Positions 54,062 to 61,404 of a stretch of 64,000 bases of DNA are shown piece after piece. Position numbers and translations under genes: made by a program. The notes below the pieces were generated by a model that saw only the letters and a list, made by a program, of their open reading frames with translations, ran no database searches and was not told where the DNA came from. The stretch comes from Polynucleobacter sp. Tro8-14-1 (GTDB taxonomy: Bacteria; Pseudomonadota; Gammaproteobacteria; Burkholderiales; Burkholderiaceae). How positions within the stretch are numbered: position 1 is the stretch's first letter; each line of letters opens with the position of its first letter. The DNA lies in the NCBI RefSeq assembly GCF_018881655.1, contig NZ_JACVPX010000002.1, positions 124,001-188,000 of the forward strand, read 5' to 3'.

Positions 54062-56367
54062 GATCGATAGCAGCCATGCTAGACCCGGGCTTTTTTACAT
54101 CTAAGGCTTGGAGTAAAAAAATAATTCCGATCACGATTGGTGTGATCGGCGCCTTTGCTTTATTGCTTTTAGTTTTATTGGCGATTGCCTCATCCAACAC
54201 AGAATTTTTTAATAACTATTTTATTTGGCTCTATGCTGCCAATGTAGTCATTGGGATTTGCTTAACTCTGGTTATTTTGATTTTGGTGGCGGTTATCGCT
54301 GTGCGATGGTATCGCGGTCACTTTGGCACGCGCTTGATTGCAAAGTTGGCAATGATTTTTGCCTTGGTCGGAATTGTTCCGGGCTTAATTTTGTATGGCG
54401 TTTCATTGCAGTTTGTGTCGCGCAGCATTGAGACTTGGTTTGACGTCAAAGTGGAGACAGCGCTGAACTCGGGTTTAGAGTTGGGGCGCGTAACTTTGCG
54501 AGTAGCCCAAGAAGAAATTTTGGGTGAGGGCAATTTCATTGCCGAGCAGATCGTCCAAGTTCCATCAGGCACAACTACTGAGCAGGTAGCTGCAGCGGTG
54601 ATGAAAATTCGTAATCAATTTGGCATTCAAGAGGTTAGTCTCTTCAATATGCAACGCAATTTGATCTTAACGAGCGAGCTAAGGCCTAAAAAATACTTTC
54701 CTGCGCCTAGTGCCGACGTCGTTGCAGAAGCGTTTAGCAAGAAGGGTATGACCTTTTTAGACCAAATTGAAGTGGAGGGTGGTCAACGAGGCTATCGAAT
54801 CAGGGCAATTGTTCCTGTTATACGAAAAAAATCGATTCACAACAAATTAGATTCTGGCAAAGATATCGAAGACAAATATTTTTTACAATTAGTGCGCTAC
54901 CTACCTACCCCGTTGGCAAAAAACATTTTTGCTGTGGAGTCTGCATATAGCGAATATCAAGAAAAAGCGTTGGGGCGTACCGGCCTTCGCAAGATGTTTG
55001 TGGGGACATTAACGCTTACCCTTTTCTTTGCGGTCTTTGTGGCTATTACCTTGGCTCTGATGTTGGGTAGGCAGCTTGCCCGTCCTCTCCTAATGCTTCT
55101 GAGGGGCACCCAGGCAGTTGCACAGGGAGATTTATCTCCCAAGCCAGAGCTCGATACTGGCGATGAGCTTGGCATGCTTACACGGCAATTTAACGTCATG
55201 ACTAGGCAGTTGGCTGATACCCGCACTTCGTTGCAAGAATCCAAAGCATTCTTAGAGCGCGTATTGGGCAGCCTTACCGCAGGCGTATGCATTTTCGATA
55301 AAAACTACAACGTTGTTTCTAGTAATGCTGGTGCAGATCGTATTTTTGGTCAGGACCTTACTCTGCTTGATGGAAAGCCCCTTGGTAGCAGCCCAGCTCT
55401 ATTGGAGTTTGAAGGGGCCATCAAAGAAGGCTTTTCTACTATGAAACTCGCAGTCCTGGGCGAGGGAGACGCGGAACAAAAGACTGCGCCGATGAATGCG
55501 CCGGTGTGGCAAAAACAAATTCAACTGCACACTACAAATGAATTTGAAAATGAATTAGGTGTGACCCTGTTCGTGCGTGGCACAGAGCTAACTGGCGACT
55601 TACGCATGGTTGTTTTTGATGACATTACTGATGTGGTGAGCGCACAGAGATCTATCGCTTGGAGTGAAGTAGCTAGACGTCTTGCTCACGAAATTAAAAA
55701 TCCTCTAACGCCTATTCAGCTTTCTGCAGAAAGATTGCAGCATAAGCTTGCAGGCAAGTTGAGCCCAGAGCAAGAAGAAATGATTAATCGCAGCACTGAA
55801 ACCATCATTGGTCAGGTGCAAGCTATGAAAGAAATGGTGAATGATTTTAGGGATTTTGCGAAGACGCCAACCCCACAACTCAAGCCCGTTTCTATCAATA
55901 CGCTCACCTCTGAAATTTTGGGGTTATACGAGGGCAGTCCATTGCGCACTCAGTTAGATCCTCATTGCCCAGAGATCATGGGGGATCCCACACAACTAAG
56001 ACAGGTAATCCATAACTTGCTACAAAATGCCCAAGATGCCACTCTTGAGGGTCCCCATCCCGGTAATCCGGTGGAGGTTAAGACAGAGTTAGTCCCTTAT
56101 GGCGAACACAATGGCATAGCGCAAAATGCTGTGCGATTAACAATAAGTGATAGTGGGGTTGGATTTCCAGCTAAGATATTGGCAAGAGCCTTTGAGCCTT
56201 ACGTAACAACAAAGAGCAAAGGCACGGGTCTGGGTTTGGCAGTAGTTAAGAAAATCATTGATGATCACTCGGCCAGAATTGAAATTCGGAACCGTACGCA
56301 GGGTGAAGAAGTGGTTGGTGCGAAAGTGTCAATATTGTTTATGAATCTAGCAAAAGAGGCAGCATAA
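54058..56367 (+). CDS. ntrY: Sensor histidine kinase NtrY
   Basis: 769 residues. Four hydrophobic segments (about 25-45, 60-85, 95-120 and 320-345) enclosing a periplasmic domain, then HAMP (about 345-400), PAS (about 400-510), HisKA with RRLAHEIKNPLTPIQLSAE and HATPase with NLLQNAQDA and GTGLGLAVVKK. Fits NtrY, a nitrogen/redox-linked sensor. Paired with ntrX 2 bases later. Confidence 0.92.
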   Translation: MRSIAAMLDPGFFTSKAWSKKIIPITIGVIGAFALLLLVLLAIASSNTEFFNNYFIWLYAANVVIGICLTLVILILVAVIAVRWYRGHFGTRLIAKLAMIFALVGIVPGLILYGVSLQFVSRSIETWFDVKVETALNSGLELGRVTLRVAQEEILGEGNFIAEQIVQVPSGTTTEQVAAAVMKIRNQFGIQEVSLFNMQRNLILTSELRPKKYFPAPSADVVAEAFSKKGMTFLDQIEVEGGQRGYRIRAIVPVIRKKSIHNKLDSGKDIEDKYFLQLVRYLPTPLAKNIFAVESAYSEYQEKALGRTGLRKMFVGTLTLTLFFAVFVAITLALMLGRQLARPLLMLLRGTQAVAQGDLSPKPELDTGDELGMLTRQFNVMTRQLADTRTSLQESKAFLERVLGSLTAGVCIFDKNYNVVSSNAGADRIFGQDLTLLDGKPLGSSPALLEFEGAIKEGFSTMKLAVLGEGDAEQKTAPMNAPVWQKQIQLHTTNEFENELGVTLFVRGTELTGDLRMVVFDDITDVVSAQRSIAWSEVARRLAHEIKNPLTPIQLSAERLQHKLAGKLSPEQEEMINRSTETIIGQVQAMKEMVNDFRDFAKTPTPQLKPVSINTLTSEILGLYEGSPLRTQLDPHCPEIMGDPTQLRQVIHNLLQNAQDATLEGPHPGNPVEVKTELVPYGEHNGIAQNAVRLTISDSGVGFPAKILARAFEPYVTTKSKGTGLGLAVVKKIIDDHSARIEIRNRTQGEEVVGAKVSILFMNLAKEAA

Positions 56368-56369
56368 GC

Positions 56370-57053
56370 ATGGCTAGTATTTTGGTTGTTGATGACGAGA
56401 TGGGAATTCGTGAGCTTCTCAATGAGATTCTCACAGATGAAGGCCATACTGTTTACGCTGCAGAAAGCGCTGTTCAGGCGCGCACTATTCGCGAACAAAT
56501 GCGCCCCGACTTAGTCTTGTTAGATATTTGGATGCCTGATACCGATGGCATTACATTATTAAAAGAATGGTCCAATACTGGCCAGCTCACGATGCCAGTA
56601 GTGATGATGTCGGGACATGCAACGATTGACACTGCTGTTGAAGCCACTCGCATTGGTGCTCTCAACTTTTTAGAAAAACCGATTGCCCTACAGAAACTTT
56701 TAAAGACAGTCAGCAAAGCACTGGAGAGCTCTCCTAAATATGTAGAGCCAGAACAGGTTAGGACCGTTCAGTCGATCACTAACTCCGTTGTCACACCAAA
56801 GCAGGTGGTTGCCGAATCGGTTGCCCCAGCTACTGAGGGCGAATACATCAGTGGAATTGCAAAAACGTACTTTGATCTTCCTTTGAGGGAGGCAAGAGAT
56901 TTATTTGAGAAGGCGTATTTTGAACATCAAATGCAAATCATGGGCGGCAGTATGACTAAGATTTCAGAGTACACAGGTCTAGAGCGAACCCATTTGTATC
57001 GCAAACTGAAAGCATTGGGAATAGATACCTCGCGCAATAAGGGCGAGAGCTAG
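56370..57053 (+). CDS. ntrX: Response regulator NtrX-type, without an AAA+ domain
   Basis: 227 residues. Receiver domain 1-120 with Asp8/Asp9, phospho-acceptor Asp52 and the Lys in LEKPI. After a linker, residues about 170-222 form a Fis-type helix-turn-helix (TKISEYTGLERTHLYRKLKALG). The sigma54-activating AAA+ domain of classical NtrX (about 450 residues) is missing: no GAFTGA and no Walker motifs. So it should bind DNA but not activate sigma54 RNA polymerase. Confidence 0.88.
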   Translation: MASILVVDDEMGIRELLNEILTDEGHTVYAAESAVQARTIREQMRPDLVLLDIWMPDTDGITLLKEWSNTGQLTMPVVMMSGHATIDTAVEATRIGALNFLEKPIALQKLLKTVSKALESSPKYVEPEQVRTVQSITNSVVTPKQVVAESVAPATEGEYISGIAKTYFDLPLREARDLFEKAYFEHQMQIMGGSMTKISEYTGLERTHLYRKLKALGIDTSRNKGES

Positions 57054-57148
57054 GCGACCACCCAATAAGGGCAAGCAGCACAAAACCCAGAAATCACGGG
57101 GTACTAAGCAAATTTGAGGGTGCCCCAAGCCAATTCGTTATAACCCCA

Positions 57149-57192
57149 AGTCTTGGCCTGGTAGCTCAGTCGGTAGAGCAGAGGATTGAAAA
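57149..57192 (+). repeat. tRNA-Phe 5' half, attachment-site copy 1 (interrupted tRNA gene)
   Basis: Starts 6 bases before GGCCTGGTAGCTCAG (tRNA body from 57155) and runs through the D arm to the anticodon loop TTGAAAA (anticodon GAA, Phe). The next bases GCATCCTGG are not the expected anticodon-stem 3' strand, and no T arm or CCA follows, so the tRNA is cut in the anticodon loop. The identical 44 bases recur at 59081-59124. Upstream TTGAGG (57114) and TATAAC (57139) may be the original promoter. Confidence 0.9.
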
Positions 57193-57501
57193 GCATCCTG
57201 GAAGACGGCAGAGCCATATAGAATTAGGCTTTGCGGGCGATTAGAGTTTGGTAAGTTACAAAGTTTGCTAAACAAAATCACAGAATATTTTTACAGTCGT
57301 TAAAAATTTCTTCACATAAAAAGTAGCGTAGCAAAACGTAATTACGTATTTCAAAACGTGTGACGTTGCCAACGCTTAACCATTTTTACTATGCCTGTCG
57401 TCAGTGTCACCAATATTTTTTTATACAGCCATATTCACCACTAATACCCCGTCTTTTGGCGCATAAACGCATTTAGATAAAGTGACGCGTTGAAACGACA
57501 C
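57193..57501. other. Non-coding left end of the inserted segment
   Basis: 309 bases with no convincing gene. There is a perfect 12-bp palindrome ACGTAATTACGT (57336-57347) and, at the right edge, the first copy of a 12-base direct repeat GTTGAAACGACA (57489-57500). Confidence 0.45.
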
Positions 57502-57873
57502 TTACTTGTTGTCAAACTTTTGCTGCGCTACGTTACGCAACGCCAGCACTTTATCTGTTTCAGTTGGTTGGGCTTGCTGCTTTAAGGCGGACTGGGTATA
57601 GCGATTAGCAAGCCCATTCATTTTGCGTTGCTGTACGTTGTGGAGTTTTTGCGGAAGGGTTGGTGGCTTAGCTTGTGGGGGTGGTGCTTTTTGTTGTGGG
57701 GGTTGGGTAGAGGCTGGTGAGGGTATGGCTTTATTAGGCGGGGGTGTTGGTTTAGGTTGGGAGGGTTGGTTGGGTTGGACTTGTGGCGCAGCAAACTTAC
57801 TGGCAAAGAATTGGTTTAGCAGTTGTAGTAATTCATTCTTATCCTCGTCTTTCATAAATTCATTCATACGCAT
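57502..57873 (-). CDS. Pro/Gln-rich small protein, unknown
   Basis: 123 residues. The N-terminus (about 1-30, MKDEDKNELLQLLNQFF) is a predicted amphipathic helix; 30-75 is low-complexity Pro, Gln and Lys; the C-terminus is basic and helical. A strong ribosome site AAGGAG lies 8 bases before the ATG, so the gene is likely real. No homologue recognised. The 12-base direct repeat GTTGAAACGACA brackets it (57489 and 57920). Confidence 0.6.
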   Translation of the reverse strand: MRMNEFMKDEDKNELLQLLNQFFASKFAAPQVQPNQPSQPKPTPPPNKAIPSPASTQPPQQKAPPPQAKPPTLPQKLHNVQQRKMNGLANRYTQSALKQQAQPTETDKVLALRNVAQQKFDNK

Positions 57874-57955
57874 AGCACTTCTCCTTTTATGTATTTATTG
57901 GAAATGCTTACGTAGTCGTGTTGAAACGACAGTAAAAGCGCATTAGGGCATAGAT

Positions 57956-57984
57956 TTGACGTTGTTACAATTTGTAGCTACAAT
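57956..57984 (+). promoter_or_regulatory. dinJ-yafQ promoter with palindromic operator
   Basis: TTGACG (57956-57961), 17-base spacer, TACAAT (57979-57984). The perfect palindrome TTGTAGCTACAA (57972-57983) covers the -10 and a related TTGTTACAA (57962-57970) lies in the spacer. DinJ-type antitoxins repress their own promoter with the toxin as co-repressor; these are the likely sites. Confidence 0.75.
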
Positions 57985-58011
57985 AGCGGCATATAAAAAA
58001 AGGAGCACAAA

Positions 58012-58281
58012 ATGCTAACTACAGACGTGCGTTGCCGAATTGACGCTAAAGTAAAAGCAGACGCAGCAGAGGTGATTGAAGCAATGGGACTTAATGTCTC
58101 CGACGCTATACGCCTATTCTTAAAGCGTGTGGCTACTGACGGCACTATTCCGTTTGACTTGCGTGTGCCTAATACAAAAACTATTGCGGCAATGGAGGAG
58201 ATTGAAAATCCAAAAACACGTGCTAAATTAAAACGTCATAAGTCCGTAGCAGAAATGAATAAAGCATTGGCTCGTAGCTAA
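58012..58281 (+). CDS. dinJ: RelB/DinJ-family antitoxin
   Basis: 89 residues. N-terminal ribbon-helix-helix (DVRCRIDAKVKADAAEVIEA, then GLNVSDAIRLFLKRV) for DNA binding; the C-terminal part binds and neutralises the toxin. AGGAG lies 6 bases before the ATG. Partner toxin gene begins 14 bases downstream. Confidence 0.9.
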   Translation: MLTTDVRCRIDAKVKADAAEVIEAMGLNVSDAIRLFLKRVATDGTIPFDLRVPNTKTIAAMEEIENPKTRAKLKRHKSVAEMNKALARS

Positions 58282-58295
58282 TAGACGCCACCTTA

Positions 58296-58571
58296 ATGCT
58301 TGTTCCTATTGCCAGTACGCAGTACGGCAAAGACTTTAAGCGGATTGTCCAAAGCCCTAAATTTAATCACTCTGAATATTTGGTGGTGTTGAGTTTGCTC
58401 ATTGCTGGCAAAGCATTACCAGCAAAATATGCCAACCACTCTCTTATCGGTACATACAAAGATTTTTGGGATTGTCACATTACCAATGACTGTGTGCTTA
58501 TCTACCGCATTATTGAAAAAGAGTTGTACTTAGTGCGCATTGGTACACACTCTGAAGTATTCAAAAAATAA
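58296..58571 (+). CDS. yafQ: YafQ-family mRNA interferase toxin
   Basis: 91 residues of RelE fold. The C-terminal RIGTHSEVF with the catalytic His, plus the DCHITNDCVLIYRI strand, match YafQ, which cuts mRNA in the ribosome A site. It forms a type II pair with the gene before it. The pair may keep the inserted segment in the chromosome. Confidence 0.9.
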   Translation: MLVPIASTQYGKDFKRIVQSPKFNHSEYLVVLSLLIAGKALPAKYANHSLIGTYKDFWDCHITNDCVLIYRIIEKELYLVRIGTHSEVFKK

Positions 58572-58627
58572 CTGAATAAGAGGTGGGTGCTACGCATACG
58601 GCAGCACCCTTACCCGCTTAATGCCGT

Positions 58628-58756
58628 TTAATGCTTAAACGCAGCAGCTACAGCGCCACTAACTTGCTCTAACTGCGTGTCCAATTCACCCGCTTCTACA
58701 GCGCCCTTAATAATTTCTAATGTAGGTACAAGCTCTGTTGTTGTGCCAACTTCCAC
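58628..58756 (-). CDS. Short ORF, possible gene remnant
   Basis: 42 residues from a GTG at 58756: reads VEVGTTTELVPTLEIIKG, then AVEAGELDTQLEQVSG, ending AAAFKH. Composition and helix pattern look like true protein. The frame stays open for seven more codons upstream (NWWGKST) before a stop, without ATG. It may be the C-terminal end of a lost gene. No family recognised. Confidence 0.3.
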   Translation of the reverse strand: MEVGTTTELVPTLEIIKGAVEAGELDTQLEQVSGAVAAAFKH

Positions 58757-59080
58757 TGTGCTTTTACCCCACCAGTTTTAATCTAACACCCCCCTGTTTT
58801 GGTAAAACCAGCAAAAACACACCAAAAGCGTGGGGTTTTGGTAGATTTTTAGTGTTTTTGTAATTTATTGGTTGTGGGGACGAGAGGTATAGCGCAAATG
58901 GCTGCTTGTTATTTTGTAGCGTAAATTATTTTTACGCTTAAACCCTGCCACCCCCGCAAATACAGGCTACCGCAAGCAGGATGAAGCATCCGCACCCAAA
59001 CAGGATTACGAATTTACAATAAGAGTCAGCACAGTGGATTACATTTGTTAAGCGCAAACACAGTTTCATTTATAATTCCT
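58757..59080. other. Non-coding region with hairpins left of att copy 2
   Basis: No gene seen. ACCAAAA/TTTTGGT (58821-58842), followed by a T-rich stretch, could terminate transcription rightward. A perfect 8-bp stem AGCGTAAA, five-base loop, TTTACGCT lies at 58918-58938. TATAAT at 59071-59076, 10 bases before the 44-base repeat and 15 before the tRNA start, could be the -10 of a replacement tRNA promoter. Confidence 0.45.
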
Positions 59081-59124
59081 AGTCTTGGCCTGGTAGCTCA
59101 GTCGGTAGAGCAGAGGATTGAAAA
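59081..59124 (+). repeat. tRNA-Phe 5' half, attachment-site copy 2
   Basis: Identical to 57149-57192 over 44 bases, tRNA body from 59087. It stops in the anticodon loop after TTGAAAA and continues with AAATATTTTT, so this tRNA copy is also incomplete. It lies 200 bases before an integrase gene in the same direction. The missing 3' half is expected beyond the window. Confidence 0.9.
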
Positions 59125-59324
59125 AAATATTTTTCGATGTTTGACAGTTGTAAACATTAGTCAAAAGCTCCTCTTCACAGCGCCGTTCAATTCGCAGAAA
59201 AATCTGCGGCACACAATAAAAAAATCACACACATAATTTTGTTCGCAGAGTATCGCGTGGCATTTTGACGACGATAAAAAACTAATCGTCGTCCAAGTTG
59301 GCATTTGAAAACATACTTGCGTGT
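59125..59324. other. Region between att copy 2 and the integrase
   Basis: No gene. Two perfect hairpins: CGCAGA/TCTGCG (59193-59208, loop AAAA) and GACGACGAT/ATCGTCGTC (59267-59293, 9-base loop), the second 31 bases before the integrase ATG. They may be integrase or excisionase arm sites, or an operator. Confidence 0.45.
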
Positions 59325-60539
59325 ATGTCCTCGCTACAACAATTATTCGCAACACAGTTTGATGCGAAAACAATTAAACAAGTAAAGCTGATGAACGGCA
59401 AAGCCTTGTTGTATAAGCGTCCGCAGTCGGTTCAGTGGCAAGTGCGATTTAAGTTAGCAAACAATAAGTGGCATAGCACGACAACAAATACAGACGACAT
59501 TGAGCAAGCAAAAATCAATGCCATTGCAATTATTGAAACAGTAAAAATAAAAACAGACGCTGGCTTGGCAATCACAACGAAAACATTTAAACAAATAGCA
59601 TTAGATGAAATTGCAAATATGAGTAGAGCGTTAGATAACAACATTGGTCGTCGTTGTTATAGAGATTACATTTTTGCAATCAACAAATATCTCATTCCTT
59701 TTTTTGGCGCCTACGAAATAGAAAACATTACAACAGAGATGCTTGCAGATTTTGATGCGTGGCGAATTACAGAAATGAATAAAGTGCCGATGGCAAGCAC
59801 GAAACGCAATCACGCAAGTGCATACATTCGTGTTGTCAATTTGGCGCGTGAGCGTGGCTATGTTGCACACAATCGTGCTGTGCCAATGTTAGACAGCAAA
59901 GGCAAGCGTAGTCAGCCTCGCCCAGCTTTTAGTAAAGAAGAAATTACAGAGCTAATAAGTTATACGGAGACTTGGGTAAAGAGTAGCTATACAGAACGCA
60001 CACGACTAATGCGAACGCTGTGCGTAGCTTATATAGAATTTTTGGTAAACACTGGAGTAAGACACGGCACAGAAGCACTACGCTTGCGATGGAAGCATTT
60101 GCAATGGCATTGGATAGGTAATAAAAAATATTTGCGTGTTTGGGTAAGTGGCAAGACTGGACCACGCTACTTAATTGCAAAGCACGAAGTGATAAAGGTA
60201 TTTGAACGACTTATGCGGTGGCACAAGTTAGACTACACAAACTTAAATGGACTAATTGAAGCAAAGCTAGATAAAGCTATCTTCTGTTTGCCTGACAACA
60301 CGCAGATAAGCAATATGGAAAACATATTTAGAAACTTAATGGTGCGAAGCAGTATGCGTAAGGATAGTGGCGGACTAAACCGAACGCTGTATAGCTTGCG
60401 TCATACTTACGCGACTTTTGCTCTAGCAAGTGGCATTGATATACATACGCTCGCTAAGCAAATGGGAACAAGCGTGAATATGATTGAACGACACTACAGC
60501 AAAATGACGGCAACAATGGCGGCGGATAGGTTGGCGTAG
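59325..60539 (+). CDS. Tyrosine-type site-specific integrase
   Basis: 404 residues from the ATG at 59325; a TTG nine codons upstream is possible. N-terminal arm-binding region (about 1-80), core-binding domain (about 85-190), catalytic domain with Arg I in NTGVRHGTEALRL, the HxxR box in LYSLRHTYATFA, AKQMGTSVNMIERHYSK with Thr where many enzymes have His, and its Tyr as nucleophile. This MGTS form is common in one integrase subfamily. Position next to the att copy suggests that it acts on the tRNA-Phe site. Confidence 0.9.
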   Translation: MSSLQQLFATQFDAKTIKQVKLMNGKALLYKRPQSVQWQVRFKLANNKWHSTTTNTDDIEQAKINAIAIIETVKIKTDAGLAITTKTFKQIALDEIANMSRALDNNIGRRCYRDYIFAINKYLIPFFGAYEIENITTEMLADFDAWRITEMNKVPMASTKRNHASAYIRVVNLARERGYVAHNRAVPMLDSKGKRSQPRPAFSKEEITELISYTETWVKSSYTERTRLMRTLCVAYIEFLVNTGVRHGTEALRLRWKHLQWHWIGNKKYLRVWVSGKTGPRYLIAKHEVIKVFERLMRWHKLDYTNLNGLIEAKLDKAIFCLPDNTQISNMENIFRNLMVRSSMRKDSGGLNRTLYSLRHTYATFALASGIDIHTLAKQMGTSVNMIERHYSKMTATMAADRLA

Positions 60540-60851
60540 TTAGTATGAGCATCTTGCACTACAAAGCTGTGAAGTGTAGTTGTGGCTCATACAATCGTTA
60601 AAGCACTGATAGTCACGCTGTGGAACTTGGTTGTATTGCGGCGTCGGACTTGGTTGGCTTGCTTGTGGAGCATTTCCACAAGTTGCTCCGCCGCCATTAT
60701 TCATACATTGCGTCCACGCATTCATCATATTTACTTGCGCCGCTTGAGTTTGTCCATTAGCAGTTCCTTGCAAGACGCTGCCCATATAAAGATTTCCAGC
60801 AAACGCATTTGAGAACAATAAAAATAGACATCCAATAAAAATCTTTTTCAT
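60540..60851 (-). CDS. Small secreted Cys-rich protein
   Basis: 103 residues from the ATG at 60851 (MKKIFIG). Signal peptide 1-18 (cut after NAFA). The mature part is Gln/Asn/Pro-rich with six Cys, spaced as CMNNGGGATC, CFNDC and CSARC, so disulfides in the periplasm or outside are likely. Unknown family. Its stop codon abuts the integrase stop, tail to tail. Confidence 0.6.
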   Translation of the reverse strand: MKKIFIGCLFLLFSNAFAGNLYMGSVLQGTANGQTQAAQVNMMNAWTQCMNNGGGATCGNAPQASQPSPTPQYNQVPQRDYQCFNDCMSHNYTSQLCSARCSY

Positions 60852-60877
60852 AGACACATTATTCCTTTTATAAAGCG

Positions 60878-61312
60878 TTACTCATTCATATATGCGGACA
60901 CAAATTTATCAAAGTCATCCGCTGATTTGCATAATTTCTTTGGCTCATTCGGAATTGTAATTTCGCAAACTTGAAAGGCATTCTCCAATTTCTTATTATC
61001 AAATCTTACTTCCCAGTAAGCATAGGACTTCAATTCAAATGCATCGATTAGCTGTTTATTTGCCGACGCAGTGGCTATGGGTGATTGAATTAAGATAAAG
61101 CACTTATTTAATTTATTGTTGTAATGATTTTCGTAAAAGTCAGTTGTTCCAACCTTAAAGCCTAATTGCTTAAAGGCAATGATGGATTGGTCAGAGCATT
61201 TTTTGGACAGCTCTAAACTCTTTTCGGCACTTAATTTTGTGTTGTCAGATTTGCTACAAGCCGCAATAAGGCAAGTAGAAAATAACATAATAAGTATTGT
61301 ATATTTGTTCAT
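60878..61312 (-). CDS. Small lipoprotein, unknown
   Basis: 144 residues. Lipobox LIAAC at residues 15-19 gives a lipidated Cys19 followed by Ser, which favours the outer membrane. The rest is a mixed alpha/beta domain with two further Cys (KCFILIQ and VCEITIP). No family recognised. 26 bases upstream of the Cys-rich gene in the same direction, maybe cotranscribed. Confidence 0.6.
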   Translation of the reverse strand: MNKYTILIMLFSTCLIAACSKSDNTKLSAEKSLELSKKCSDQSIIAFKQLGFKVGTTDFYENHYNNKLNKCFILIQSPIATASANKQLIDAFELKSYAYWEVRFDNKKLENAFQVCEITIPNEPKKLCKSADDFDKFVSAYMNE

Positions 61313-61404
61313 AATATAGATAATTAAAAGAATTAATTAAGCATAGCTTAGCAATACATCATTGGCAAATCATAGTATCTAAATAAACTTACTGGTGACA
61401 ATCA

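Noticed and set aside
57155..57230. An intact tRNA-Phe gene after ntrX
   Set aside because: The sequence matches only to the anticodon loop; the anticodon-stem 3' strand, T arm and CCA are absent.
57489..57931. CRISPR array from the repeated GTTGAAACGACA
   Set aside because: Only two copies, 12 bases long and 431 bases apart with a gene between; no spacer pattern and no cas genes.
59325..60539. Inactive integrase because His of the LGH box is Thr
   Set aside because: The MGTS form with following HY is a common variant in active integrase subfamilies; Arg, HxxR and Tyr are present.
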